This document shows, in pieces, positions 1 to 7,052 of a stretch of DNA of 16,941 nucleotides. Source of the DNA: Methanomicrobiales archaeon (GTDB lineage Archaea > Halobacteriota > Methanomicrobia > Methanomicrobiales > JACTUA01). Each line of letters opens with the position of its first letter. Position 1 is the first letter of the stretch. The stretch covers positions 1 through 16,941 of the forward strand of contig JAJRDF010000003.1 of assembly GCA_028678555.1 (NCBI GenBank), in the 5' to 3' direction. Below the pieces are notes generated by a model. The model did no database searches. It saw only the letters and a program-made list of their open reading frames with translations, and was not told the origin of the DNA. A program made the translations under genes and the position numbers.

Positions 1-1720
1 GTATCGCCAGCTCGTACCGTTCCTGCCCGACGGGTACAAACGCGAGGTCCAGCGCCTTCGCTGCGCTGTACACGCAGATGCCGCAGTCTGCCTCCCCCGA
101 TTTCACGGCGAGGGCAACCGCCAGGTGGGTGGTCATCTCCCGGTCGTAGCCCCGGATAGATACCGGGGAGATCCCCTTCTCTTTCAGCAGGTGATCGAGG
201 AGCATCCGGGTCCCTGAGCCCTTCTGCCGGTTCACGAACCGGTGGGATGGCAGGTCCCCGAGGCCGAGGCCGTCCCGGGAAACCACCCCCTGTTCCCGTC
301 CTGCCACGCAGACCAGATCTACGGCGATGCCTGGCAGGTACCGCTCCAGGTACCAGGTGTTGTAGCTCCCGTCCGGACCCAGCAGGTGGGTGGGGGCGGC
401 ATGGCACTCGCCTCTCGAGAGAGCCAGCAGGCCGGCGAGGGAACCCGAGGATGCCGCATGGAGATCCACGCCGGGCCGGACCAGGTCGGCCAGGTGGTCG
501 AGCGCCGGGTCATGGCTGCCGGTGAGGAGGAGTGACCTCTCCGCTTCCGCCCGGGGAACCATCAGCCGGGCGGTGACCGGCGACCCTGCGTCCACGCCCT
601 CGGCAGCGGGATCGATCCGGAGGTACGCGTTGGCCCGCACCGCCGCCATCTGCACCCCGGCGCCCCGGGAAAGCGGCTCTGCCACCCACCGTTCCCCCAC
701 CCGGGCCACCGCGGCCAGGATGAACTCGGTGACACCGGGCTCCGATGCGATGCTCCGGGTCACCTGCGCGGGAAGGGTCTCCTCCTCCTGCCGGGGAAGG
801 CCCCAGAGCCCGAGGAGCGGGGCTGCGATCTCCCGCAGCACGGTGAGCGCAGAGAGGGGGTAGCCGGGGAGGCCGATCACCGGTTTTCCCTGCACCCTCC
901 CCAGGATCACCGGTTTCCCCGGCTTCATCGCCACGCCGTGGAAGAGCACCTCCCCCACGTCCCCGATGATGGTGGCAGTGTAATCCCGGGTGCCGGCCGA
1001 GGAACCCGCAGAGATGATGGCCAGGTCGTTCTCCCTGACCGCCCGGATCAGGGAATCCCGGATGACTGCCGGTTCATCCGGTACCCGCGGGTAGCGGGTG
1101 CACCGGGCCCCCAGCGTTTCCAGGTACGCGGCGGCCAGGAGCGAGTTGGACTCCACCACCTGCCCCGGGCCCGGGTCCTGGCCAAAGGGGACCAGTTCGC
1201 TCCCGGTGGGGACGATCCCCGCCCGGACGGTGAGCACCTCCACGTCACGGATACCGAAGGCGGCCAGCGCTCCGATCTCGTGGGGGCGGATCCGGTGCCG
1301 GGAGGGGACCACCATCTCGGTGACGCCGATATCTTCCCCGACGGGACGGACATGCTGCCAGGGGCTCACCGGTCTCCGGATCGTATACCGCTCCCCGTCC
1401 TGCCAGACCTCCTCGATCATGATCACGGCATCATACCCTTCCGGGAGCACGTTCCCCGTGTTCACCCGGACCGCATCGGGGAGGGTGAGGGGGTGCTGCT
1501 CGTCAGCCCCGGTGGTATCGGAGGCCCGGACCGCGATGCCGTCCATGGCCGCCAGATGGACCTCCGGCTGCGAGAAGCGGGCGAAGATGGGCGCAGCCGT
1601 GACGAGCCCAGCGGCTTCAGAAAGGGGAACCCGGAGGGTGGAGGGGGTCAGGGCAAAGGATGCGGCCAGCACCTCCGGTACCTTTTCCAGCGGTATCAGG
1701 TCCAGGTACCGTTTCACCAC
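1..1720 (-). CDS. moeA: MoeA fused to a PBP-like (LysR-substrate-binding-type) domain, C-terminus cut by window edge
   Basis: About 573 codons are visible, read from a GTG at 1720 or the next GTG at 1717, down to the window edge with no stop. Residues about 1-390 are a molybdopterin molybdenumtransferase: AMDGIAV near residue 58, PTGSELV, SAGSSAGTRDY and GKPVIGLPGYPLSA are the conserved MoeA landmarks. MoeA inserts molybdate (or tungstate) into adenylylated molybdopterin. From about residue 395 (LLLTGSHDPALD) a periplasmic-binding-protein-like domain begins, with the typical VNRQKGSGTRMLLD stretch near residues 493-506; this fusion is known in archaea and some bacteria, and the domain is thought to sense or bind an oxyanion ligand. 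The start overlaps the stop of the preceding moeA, with an AGGTGAT Shine-Dalgarno-like sequence about 6 nt upstream, so the two are translationally coupled. Perhaps 40-60 residues are missing. Confidence 0.9.
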   Translation of the reverse strand, partial: MVKRYLDLIPLEKVPEVLAASFALTPSTLRVPLSEAAGLVTAAPIFARFSQPEVHLAAMDGIAVRASDTTGADEQHPLTLPDAVRVNTGNVLPEGYDAVIMIEEVWQDGERYTIRRPVSPWQHVRPVGEDIGVTEMVVPSRHRIRPHEIGALAAFGIRDVEVLTVRAGIVPTGSELVPFGQDPGPGQVVESNSLLAAAYLETLGARCTRYPRVPDEPAVIRDSLIRAVRENDLAIISAGSSAGTRDYTATIIGDVGEVLFHGVAMKPGKPVILGRVQGKPVIGLPGYPLSALTVLREIAAPLLGLWGLPRQEEETLPAQVTRSIASEPGVTEFILAAVARVGERWVAEPLSRGAGVQMAAVRANAYLRIDPAAEGVDAGSPVTARLMVPRAEAERSLLLTGSHDPALDHLADLVRPGVDLHAASSGSLAGLLALSRGECHAAPTHLLGPDGSYNTWYLERYLPGIAVDLVCVAGREQGVVSRDGLGLGDLPSHRFVNRQKGSGTRMLLDHLLKEKGISPVSIRGYDREMTTHLAVALAVKSGEADCGICVYSAAKALDLAFVPVGQERYELAI

Positions 1721-2916
1721 AGGATCACCTCCACCGCTTCCCCGGCTTCCATCCCCTCCCGCTCCGCGGGGACCACCACGACGCCGTCGCTCGCGGCCAG
1801 CGTGTTCAGGAGCCCGGATTTACCGAAGACCGGCCGGGCCTGATCCCCCTCCAGCCGCACCCGCACCCAGTCCTCCCGGCCCCGGGGTGAGGGGAGGTTC
1901 TGGGCCAGCACCGCGGGCACCCTCCTCTCGGGCGGAAGGCCCCCGGACATGGCTCCCACCAGGGGCCGGACCAGCGCCCGGAGGACGATGTAGGCCGAGG
2001 CCGGGTGGCCGGGGAGACCGATCACCGGCTTTCCCCGCATCCGGCCCAGGATCGTGGGTTTCCCCGGCTGGAGGGCGATGCCGTGGGCCAGCACCTCGCC
2101 CCCCCCGGCGATGGCAGCGGCGCAGTGGTCCCGTACATCCTTCGAGGACCCCCCCGACACCAGGACCGCGTCGCACTCAGAGAGCGCCCGGTCCAGGGCA
2201 GCCCGGAGGAGATCCTGCTCGTCGCTGACAATCCCGTACGCTTTCGGCAGGCAGCCATGTTCCTGCAGGAACCCGGCACAGAGGGTGGAATTCACGTCCC
2301 GCACCTGGGATGCCGAGGGGATGGCGGTGACGGGCACAAGCTCGTTCCCGGTGGAGATTACCCCCACCCGCGGCCTGCGGTACACCCGGATGCGATCCTT
2401 TCCTGCGGCAGCCAGCACCCCCAGGTCCTGGGGGCGCAGTCTCCGGCCACCGGGGAGCACCACCCCGCCCCTGGGGAAGTCCTCCCCCCGGCCCAGGATG
2501 TTCTCACCCGGGGCCACCGGCCGCCGGATAAGCACGAGGTCCCCGGCCGTCTCGGCGTGCTCCACCATGACCACGGCATCCGCCCCGGGGGGTATCACGG
2601 CCCCCGTGGGGACATAGAGGCACTCCCCGGGAGCCACGGACCGGTCGGGAACTCCCCCCATCGGTACGGCGCCTGTCTGCCGGAGCATCGAGGGGATGGC
2701 GTCCCCGGCGCCCGTGGTATCGGCGGCCTGCACCGCGTAGCCGTCCACCACCGACCGGGTGAAGCCGGGGATATCGCTGTCACTCGACACGGCTCCCGAA
2801 AGTATCCGGGAGAGCCCCTGCTCCAGGGGGATCTCCTCGTCACCTGCCGGTGCCACACCGGAGGTGAGGATCCGGATCGCCTCCGCGACCGGGATCACCG
2901 AGAAGAAGAGGCTCAT
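1714..2916 (-). CDS. moeA: Molybdopterin molybdenumtransferase MoeA
   Basis: A 400-residue protein, the normal length for a stand-alone MoeA. It starts at the ATG giving MSLFFSVIPVAEA; the open frame continues upstream but only antisense to other genes. Visible landmarks are SVVDGYAVQAADTTG (substrate-facing loop of the N-terminal domain), PTGAVIPPGADAVVMVE, GVISTGNELVP, QVRDVNSTL, SGGSSKDVRDH and GKPVIGLPGHPASAY. The enzyme catalyses metal insertion into molybdopterin for the molybdenum or tungsten enzymes of methanogenesis such as formylmethanofuran dehydrogenase. Its start overlaps the stop of the 58-residue upstream gene (ATGA), and its stop overlaps the start of the MoeA-PBP gene. Paired MoeA paralogues are common in archaea and may divide Mo and W, but the sequence does not show which metal each uses. 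Confidence 0.95.
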   Translation of the reverse strand: MSLFFSVIPVAEAIRILTSGVAPAGDEEIPLEQGLSRILSGAVSSDSDIPGFTRSVVDGYAVQAADTTGAGDAIPSMLRQTGAVPMGGVPDRSVAPGECLYVPTGAVIPPGADAVVMVEHAETAGDLVLIRRPVAPGENILGRGEDFPRGGVVLPGGRRLRPQDLGVLAAAGKDRIRVYRRPRVGVISTGNELVPVTAIPSASQVRDVNSTLCAGFLQEHGCLPKAYGIVSDEQDLLRAALDRALSECDAVLVSGGSSKDVRDHCAAAIAGGGEVLAHGIALQPGKPTILGRMRGKPVIGLPGHPASAYIVLRALVRPLVGAMSGGLPPERRVPAVLAQNLPSPRGREDWVRVRLEGDQARPVFGKSGLLNTLAASDGVVVVPAEREGMEAGEAVEVILW

Positions 2917-3089
2917 GGGAAACAGCCGAGCTGGCACCCCTTGATCTTGATGTGGTGGCGGTTGCAGTAGTCTCCGATGTCGGCAAGGGGGATGTGGAAC
3001 CTGCCGGAGATGGCAAAGGCCTGCGGGCACCGGATCTCCTTTCCGATTCCCATCTCCTGGAATGCCTTCTCTATTTTCGCGTCGTCCAT
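2913..3089 (-). CDS. Small conserved-looking Cys-containing protein heading the moeA operon (58 aa, function unknown)
   Basis: Reading from the ATG at 3089 gives 58 residues beginning MDDAKIEKAFQEMGIG and ending KIKGCQLGCFP, stopped by a TGA that overlaps the ATG of moeA. Cysteines lie at positions 21, 42, 52 and 56. The middle part (PLADIGDYCNRHHIKIKGC) looks like a short helix-turn-helix with a terminal Cys pair. I recall short proteins ending in a CQLGCF-like motif from other methanogens, but I cannot name a function. The four-base overlap with moeA and the start next to a divergent promoter region suggest that it is the first gene of the cofactor operon, possibly a small regulator or a metal- or sulfur-handling factor. 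It lies in the moeA frame direction but not the moeA frame, and codon use resembles its neighbours. Confidence 0.8.
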   Translation of the reverse strand: MDDAKIEKAFQEMGIGKEIRCPQAFAISGRFHIPLADIGDYCNRHHIKIKGCQLGCFP

Positions 3090-3130
3090 GGTAACAGTAA
3101 TTCCTGTACATTGTCATAGTGTTTACTATG
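3090..3130. promoter_or_regulatory. Divergent promoter region between the moeA operon and dtdA
   Basis: This is the only AT-rich stretch between the two oppositely directed operons. TTTACTAT at 3122-3129 could serve as a TATA element on either strand. Read on the minus strand (ATAGTAAA) it lies about 36 nt before the ATG at 3089, giving a leader of roughly 10 nt. Read on the plus strand it would start a transcript near 3150, which would favour the GTG at 3179 as the dtdA start. No experimental start is known, so this is inference from spacing only. Confidence 0.3.
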
Positions 3131-4492
3131 GAGAGCCGGAAGGGGAGAGGGGATGCGGGGGAGGCAACCCGGCCCCGGGTGGAGATCATCAGCTCCGCAC
3201 AGGACGAGGCAGGACGGAATATCCGCATGCACCTCCTTGCGATCCTGGAATCGGAGAATGCCCATGGGGGGGTGGATGACCTGCCGGCAGAGTTCCGGCT
3301 CCGGGAAATACCGGGCCGGCTCATCTACGAAGACGGGATCGATCGGGACCTGGAAGCCGATCTCGTCCTCTTCATCTCCCGGCACCGGAGCATCCACCCG
3401 CTCCCTGTGCTCACGGTCCATGTCACCGGGAACCTGGCCGGGGCCGACTTCGGCGGCCGGCCCCGTTCCCTGGCGACGGCAGCCCCGGAATGGATGCAGG
3501 CCATCCTGGCGGGCCTCCGGGAGCATGCGCCGGAAGGATACCGGGCTTCCTACGAGGTGACCCACCACGGCCCCACCGAGCTCACCCTGCCATCCCTCTT
3601 TGTGGAGATCGGGTCCACGGAGACCGAATGGCGGGATCCCCGGGCCGGCGAGGCGGCGGCCAGGAGCATCCTCCGTGCCCGGCCGGCCGCAGGCATCCGC
3701 CTCATCGGCTTTGGCGGCACCCACTACGCGGCACGGGAGACAGAGATCGCCACCGGTTCCACCGGTGCCTTCGGCCACATGGCCCACAGCCGGGAGATCC
3801 CGGCGCTCGACACTGAGATGGTACGGCTGATGCGGGACCGGACCCGGGCCGATGCCGCCTACATCGACAGGAAGTCGGTCCCGGTCCCGGAGCAGCGGAG
3901 GCTGGAGGAGATCCTCGCGGACCTCGGCCTCCCGATCCTCTCCGAAGGGGAGATCCGGTCCCTGGCTGGCATTGACTGGGCATCCTACCTGGCCATCCGC
4001 CGGATGGCAGGCGAGATCGCAACGGGGAGCCGGTGCCACGTGAACGCCCTCACCGGAAAGGGAGAACCGGTGCGGGTGGATCTCAATCCTGATCTCGTCT
4101 CTGAGGCCGCGAAATCCGACGAAAAAACATTTTTCCGGTCCCTTGGGCAGATGCCTGTCGTACATCTGTCGGCCGGAGGAATGCGCGTTCTTCCTTCTTT
4201 TCTCACCTTTACGCCCGACGCTCCCCGCCTCATCAATGAATTAATAACCTTGTGTGTGAAACTCATAACTGTCAGCGAGCACACTGTGGTTGAGGGTGAT
4301 CGGCTGATTATCCGGAGAGTGCGGTTCGACCCGGAGCGGGCGCGCGCATACGGGATCCCCCGAGGGCCACTCTTCGGCCAGCTCTCAGCCGGCCGGAGCG
4401 TGGAAGTCCAGGGCCGGGTCATCACTCCTGCGATGGTTGAGACCTGCAGTGTGAAGGAGATCCATATTCCTGGGTTGGAGAGGTACACATGA
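3128..4492 (+). CDS. dtdA: D-aminoacyl-tRNA deacylase, archaeal DtdA/GEK1 type
   Basis: DtdA hydrolyses D-aminoacyl-tRNAs, freeing tRNA charged with the wrong enantiomer; it is a zinc-dependent enzyme in archaea and plants. Diagnostic stretches are ISSAQDEAGRNI at the N-terminus, THHGPTELTLPSLFVEIGS, GFGGTHYAARET and FGHMAHS, which together carry the conserved His and Glu residues of the family. The C-terminal third (about residues 330-454) is the extension seen in longer euryarchaeal members. Start choice is uncertain: GTG 3119, ATG 3128 and GTG 3179 are in frame. Recognisable family sequence begins only at the 3179 codon, which has a GGGGGAGG 14 nt upstream. The stop overlaps the ftsZ start (ATGA), so the two are probably translated together. 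Confidence 0.93.
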   Translation: MESRKGRGDAGEATRPRVEIISSAQDEAGRNIRMHLLAILESENAHGGVDDLPAEFRLREIPGRLIYEDGIDRDLEADLVLFISRHRSIHPLPVLTVHVTGNLAGADFGGRPRSLATAAPEWMQAILAGLREHAPEGYRASYEVTHHGPTELTLPSLFVEIGSTETEWRDPRAGEAAARSILRARPAAGIRLIGFGGTHYAARETEIATGSTGAFGHMAHSREIPALDTEMVRLMRDRTRADAAYIDRKSVPVPEQRRLEEILADLGLPILSEGEIRSLAGIDWASYLAIRRMAGEIATGSRCHVNALTGKGEPVRVDLNPDLVSEAAKSDEKTFFRSLGQMPVVHLSAGGMRVLPSFLTFTPDAPRLINELITLCVKLITVSEHTVVEGDRLIIRRVRFDPERARAYGIPRGPLFGQLSAGRSVEVQGRVITPAMVETCSVKEIHIPGLERYT

Positions 4493-5628
4493 AATCCATA
4501 CTGGAAGAGGCACTTGAGCGGGCGGAGCAGGAGCACATGGCCGAGATATCGGCCCAGGTGCCGGAAGCAGCGGCAGTCTCCCGTCCTCCCGCACCCCAGT
4601 CGGACAAGGAGCTGGAGGAGGTGCTGGCCAGCCTGAAGACCGAGATCGCGGTCATCGGCCTGGGCGGCGGCGGCTCCAATACCATCACCCGTATGATGGA
4701 GGAGGGGATCCACGGTGCCCGCCTCATTGCCATGAACACCGATGCCCAGCACCTGATCCGGGTGACGGCCCAGCAGCGGATCCTCCTCGGCCGGCAGCGG
4801 ACCAAGGGGCTGGGTGCCGGCTCCATCCCCCAGGTGGGAGAGGAGGCGGCCCTGGAGTCGGTGGAGGACATCAAGCGCGCCGTCGAGGGATGCGACATGG
4901 TCTTCATCACCACCGGCCTGGGCGGCGGTACCGGGACCGGTTCTGCCCCGGTGGTGGCCCGGGCAGCCCGGGACCAGGGGGCCCTCACCATCGCCATCGT
5001 CACGCTGCCGTTCACCGCCGAGGGGGCCATCCGGCGGGAGAACGCCGAGGCAGGTCTCGAGCGCCTCCGGGACATCGCCGACACGGTCATCGTGGTACCC
5101 AATGACCGGCTGCTGGAGGTCGTGCCCCGGCTCCCGCTCTACGCCGCCTTCAAGGTCTCGGACGAGGTCCTGATGCGGGCGGTGAAGGGGATCACCGAGC
5201 TCATCACCCTCCCCGGACTCGTCAACCTGGACTTTGCCGACGTCCGCACGGTGATGGAGCGGGGCGGGGTCGCCATGATTGGCATGGGCGAGTCTGATGC
5301 CGAGGATAAGGCCGCCGACTCGGTGAAGAAGGCCCTCAGGTCTCCGCTGCTGGACGTGGATATCTCCGGGGCCACCGCGGCCCTCGTCAACGTGGTGGGC
5401 GGCCCGGACATGACCATCGCCGAGGCCGAGGGCGTGGTCCAGGAGATCTACGAGCGGGTGGATCCCAGCGCCCGGATCATCTGGGGGGCCATGGTGGATC
5501 CCACGATGCAGCACCGGATGCGGACCATGCTCGTCGTCACCGGTGTCTCCTCACCCCAGATTTATGGCAGGACCGAGACGCTTACCAAGAAGGTTGTCAA
5601 GCATTTTGAGATTGACTTCATGAAGTGA
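4489..5628 (+). CDS. ftsZ: Cell division GTPase FtsZ (archaeal FtsZ1-type position)
   Basis: A 379-residue tubulin-superfamily GTPase that polymerises into the division ring. The G-box loops are plain: GLGGGGSNT at residues 57-65 and the tubulin signature GGGTGTGSA at 145-153. The T7 loop that completes the GTP hydrolysis site of the neighbouring subunit has N246, D248 and D251. A variable N-terminal tail of about 48 residues precedes the Rossmann domain; the end (HFEIDFMK) is short, with no obvious long C-terminal linker. The gene overlaps dtdA by four bases and is followed after 9 nt by secE and then spt5, the arrangement known for haloarchaeal ftsZ1. A second ftsZ is usual in euryarchaea and would lie elsewhere. 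Confidence 0.97.
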   Translation: MKSILEEALERAEQEHMAEISAQVPEAAAVSRPPAPQSDKELEEVLASLKTEIAVIGLGGGGSNTITRMMEEGIHGARLIAMNTDAQHLIRVTAQQRILLGRQRTKGLGAGSIPQVGEEAALESVEDIKRAVEGCDMVFITTGLGGGTGTGSAPVVARAARDQGALTIAIVTLPFTAEGAIRRENAEAGLERLRDIADTVIVVPNDRLLEVVPRLPLYAAFKVSDEVLMRAVKGITELITLPGLVNLDFADVRTVMERGGVAMIGMGESDAEDKAADSVKKALRSPLLDVDISGATAALVNVVGGPDMTIAEAEGVVQEIYERVDPSARIIWGAMVDPTMQHRMRTMLVVTGVSSPQIYGRTETLTKKVVKHFEIDFMK

Positions 5629-5637
5629 GAGAGGACC

Positions 5638-5814
5638 ATGGCATTCAAGATCGAGGAAGAGGTTTTCCACAAGTACTGGCGCGTTATCAAGCTGGCACGG
5701 ACCCCCACACGGGACGAGTTCAGGAAGATAGCCCTGGTCGCGGCCGCCGGCATCCTGATCGTGGGCCTGATCGGATTCCTGATCTACGTGATGATGCATC
5801 CTCTCATCACCTAG
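5638..5814 (+). CDS. secE: Preprotein translocase subunit SecE (Sec61 gamma)
   Basis: The ATG at 5638 opens 58 codons ending in TAG. The protein starts MAFKIEEEVFHKYWRVIKLA, an amphipathic surface helix, followed by RTPTRDEF and one transmembrane helix at about residues 31-53 (ALVAAAGILIVGLIGFLIYV). This is the single-span architecture of archaeal SecE, which clamps SecY in the translocon. Length fits the family (about 55-65 residues). The ftsZ stop is 9 nt upstream, with GAGAGAGG as a Shine-Dalgarno-like sequence, and spt5 begins 4 nt after the stop. The secE-spt5 neighbour pair is conserved across archaea and bacteria (secE-nusG). Confidence 0.93.
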   Translation: MAFKIEEEVFHKYWRVIKLARTPTRDEFRKIALVAAAGILIVGLIGFLIYVMMHPLIT

Positions 5815-5818
5815 AGCC

Positions 5819-6340
5819 ATGACCGAGACCCCGTCACCAGCCCCGGGGGCCCCTGCCCCGGCCCCCGGCCCGATCACCGAGAACAGGATCTACGCCATCA
5901 AGACGACGGCGAAGCAGGAGCGGGCGGTGGCCGACTCCATCAAGAAGGCGGTGGAGACCCAGACCGACATCAAGGTGGTGGCCATCATCGCCCCGGATGA
6001 GCTCCGGGGCTATGTGCTCGTGGAGACCCCCGAGAGCCATGCCCGGATCGAGCAGCTGGTGGAGATGATCCCCCATGCCCGGGCCGTCGTGAAGGGCGAT
6101 ACCAAGCTGGAGGAGGTGGCCCATTTCCTGGTGCCGAAACCCGTGGTCTCGGGTATCGAGGAGGGCACCATCGTGGAACTGATCGCCGGCCCCTTCAAGG
6201 GCGAGAAGGCCGTGGTCAAGCGCGTGGACATGGGCAAGGAGGAGATCACGGTGGAGCTCTATGAGAGCGTGGTCCCCATTCCCATCACGGTCCGGGGCGA
6301 CCATGTCCGGGTCGTGGAGAGGGTCGACGAGAACGCCTGA
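5819..6340 (+). CDS. spt5: Transcription elongation factor Spt5 (NusG family)
   Basis: A 173-residue protein with a Pro/Ala-rich N-terminal extension (about residues 4-18), an NGN domain at about 22-107 (NRIYAIKTTAKQER onward, with ELRGYVLVE) and a KOW domain at about 113-170 (GTIVELIAGPFKGEKAVV). Spt5 pairs with Spt4 and closes over the RNA polymerase clamp, increasing processivity; the KOW domain can also contact the ribosome. Archaeal Spt5 is usually about 145-155 residues, so the N-terminal Pro/Ala tail is somewhat longer than normal. It is the last gene of the dtdA-ftsZ-secE run and is followed by a terminator-like hairpin. Confidence 0.95.
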   Translation: MTETPSPAPGAPAPAPGPITENRIYAIKTTAKQERAVADSIKKAVETQTDIKVVAIIAPDELRGYVLVETPESHARIEQLVEMIPHARAVVKGDTKLEEVAHFLVPKPVVSGIEEGTIVELIAGPFKGEKAVVKRVDMGKEEITVELYESVVPIPITVRGDHVRVVERVDENA

Positions 6341-6385
6341 CCCCCGCGGAATCTCACCCATCTCTTTCTTCCCTCCATTTCCGAG

Positions 6386-6406
6386 CTGAAATACTCTCCA
6401 TTTCAG
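6386..6406 (+). terminator. Possible terminator hairpin after spt5
   Basis: CTGAAAT (6386-6392) and ATTTCAG (6400-6406) form a perfect 7-bp inverted repeat around a 7-nt loop, 46 nt after the spt5 stop. The stretch before it (about 6352-6383) is rich in T and C, which is typical for archaeal intrinsic termination. The hairpin itself may be incidental, since archaeal terminators depend mainly on T-runs. Confidence 0.4.
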
Positions 6407-6440
6407 GAATAAACCTCTGACGTGGCTATCATCATGGAAG

Positions 6441-6478
6441 AGGGACCGGGAGGGACCCTGCCCCCTCCCGCTGAGGAT
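6441..6478. repeat. Intergenic repeat module 2, copy 1 (GC-rich hairpin)
   Basis: CGGGAGGG (6447-6454) pairs with CCCTCCCG (6463-6470) around an 8-nt loop, followed by CTGAGGAT. The same layout recurs at 9663-9703 (CCGGGAGGGGGC, then GCCCCCTCCCGCTGAG) and, more weakly, at 13091-13125. It is not coding in any convincing frame. Confidence 0.7.
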
Positions 6479-6534
6479 GACGAGACAGGCTGATATCTCA
6501 TACCCCTGGCGGTTTCGTCACTCTCTGTGAGACG

Positions 6535-6596
6535 ACCGGTGGGACGCTCCTGGGGGGGACCTGCGGTCCCCCCCACCGCGTGGGCGTCCCCCCCTC
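6535..6596 (+). repeat. Intergenic repeat module 1, copy A (diverged, strong hairpin)
   Basis: Begins ACCGGTGGGACGCTCCTGGG, then a perfect 10-bp inverted repeat: GGGGGGGACC (6552-6561), loop TGC, GGTCCCCCCC (6565-6574). It continues ACCGCGTGGGCGTCCCCCC. The order (ACCGGTGnGACGCTC, hairpin, CCGCGTGGGCnnCCCCC) is the same as in copy C at 12971-13022, with changed stem bases that keep the pairing. Confidence 0.75.
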
Positions 6597-6630
6597 GTCG
6601 GTTGCTCGTGAATGCTGGGAATGAGGATTC

Positions 6631-6659
6631 CGGTCCCTCCCCCGTGAGGATAGACTGCC
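6631..6659 (-). repeat. Intergenic repeat module 3, inverted copy
   Basis: Read on the minus strand, this 29-nt segment (GGCAGTCTATCCTCACGGGG onward) matches plus-strand 13071-13100 (GGCGGTCTATCCTCACGGGG onward) with one substitution and one extra G. The match between two gene-free regions 6.4 kb apart in opposite orientation supports a dispersed repeat. Confidence 0.75.
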
Positions 6660-6710
6660 TGGTCGGTGAGTGGAACGGGACGGATTGATAGGTCCGGAGT
6701 ACCTGATGGG

Positions 6711-6731
6711 GGTGCCCCCGAGAGCGTCTCA
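6711..6731 (-). repeat. Intergenic repeat module 1, copy D (internally deleted)
   Basis: On the minus strand this reads TGAGACGCTCTCGGGGGC followed by ACC, identical to copy C over the first 18 bases. It then continues as ACCCCC, which resembles the far end of the module (GGGCACCCCC), so the central hairpin and GCGTGG part appear to be missing. Confidence 0.7.
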
Positions 6732-6791
6732 GCAGTACGCCTGATATCGGGACAACCGATACGAAGCGATGGAAGAAACCATCTGCATGGG

Positions 6792-6829
6792 ACGCAGCGG
6801 GGGCGGTGAGCCCCCGAGAGCGTCTCACC
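6792..6829 (-). repeat. Intergenic repeat module 1, copy E (near identical to copy C)
   Basis: On the minus strand this 38-nt segment begins GGTGAGACGCTCTCGGGGGC, carries the GGGGGC-TCACC-GCCCCC hairpin and ends CCGCTGCGT. It matches plus-strand 12974-13011 at 37 of 38 positions; the one change is T for C in CCGC[C/T]GCGT. Similarity falls off directly after this point. Confidence 0.85.
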
Positions 6830-6977
6830 AGCAGTCGCGGACATGGAACACTGACCCGTGGGATCCAAAGAAATGTTCCGAGGAGGCGCGTCTGGAGAAC
6901 CGGGAAAAGTCTGTCTGGAAGGTATCGACGGAGAAGCAATCTCCTGTCGCCGCATGATCCTCTGAACGGGTTGATAC

Positions 6978-7008
6978 CTTTAAATGCACTGACTTCCATT
7001 TTATATAA
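6978..7008 (+). promoter_or_regulatory. Promoter of the ribosomal stalk operon (rpl11)
   Basis: TTTTATATAA at 6999-7008 is a near-consensus archaeal TATA box; transcription would start near 7030, leaving a leader of about 20-25 nt that contains AGGGTGA about 8 nt before the rpl11 ATG. A second AT-rich element (CCTTTAAATG, 6978-6987) lies about 20 nt upstream and could be an alternative box. This is the clearest promoter in the window. Confidence 0.7.
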
Positions 7009-7052
7009 CCCAAGCTCTTCCCGCACGCGGAGAAGCGCAGGGTGACACAATC

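Noticed and set aside
1714..3324. 536-codon moeA reading with a long N-terminal extension
   Set aside because: The extra 136 residues before MSLFFSVIP are antisense to dtdA or overlap the 58-residue gene in another frame. MoeA homologues begin at the internal ATG.
3985..5514. 509-codon minus-strand frame opposite dtdA and ftsZ
   Set aside because: It is wholly antisense to two clear genes, with His/Gly/Asp-rich low-complexity translation caused by the codon bias of the sense strand.
6403..7050. 215-codon minus-strand open frame across the spt5-rpl11 gap
   Set aside because: It runs through hairpin repeats and the rpl11 promoter. Peptides such as RRSRGLTAPAA recur only because the DNA repeat recurs; there is no protein-like composition or ribosome binding site.
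6341..7052. CRISPR array or tRNA in the large repeat-rich gap
   Set aside because: The repeats are irregularly spaced, differ in orientation and have no unique equal-length spacers. No cloverleaf or conserved TTC loop was found.
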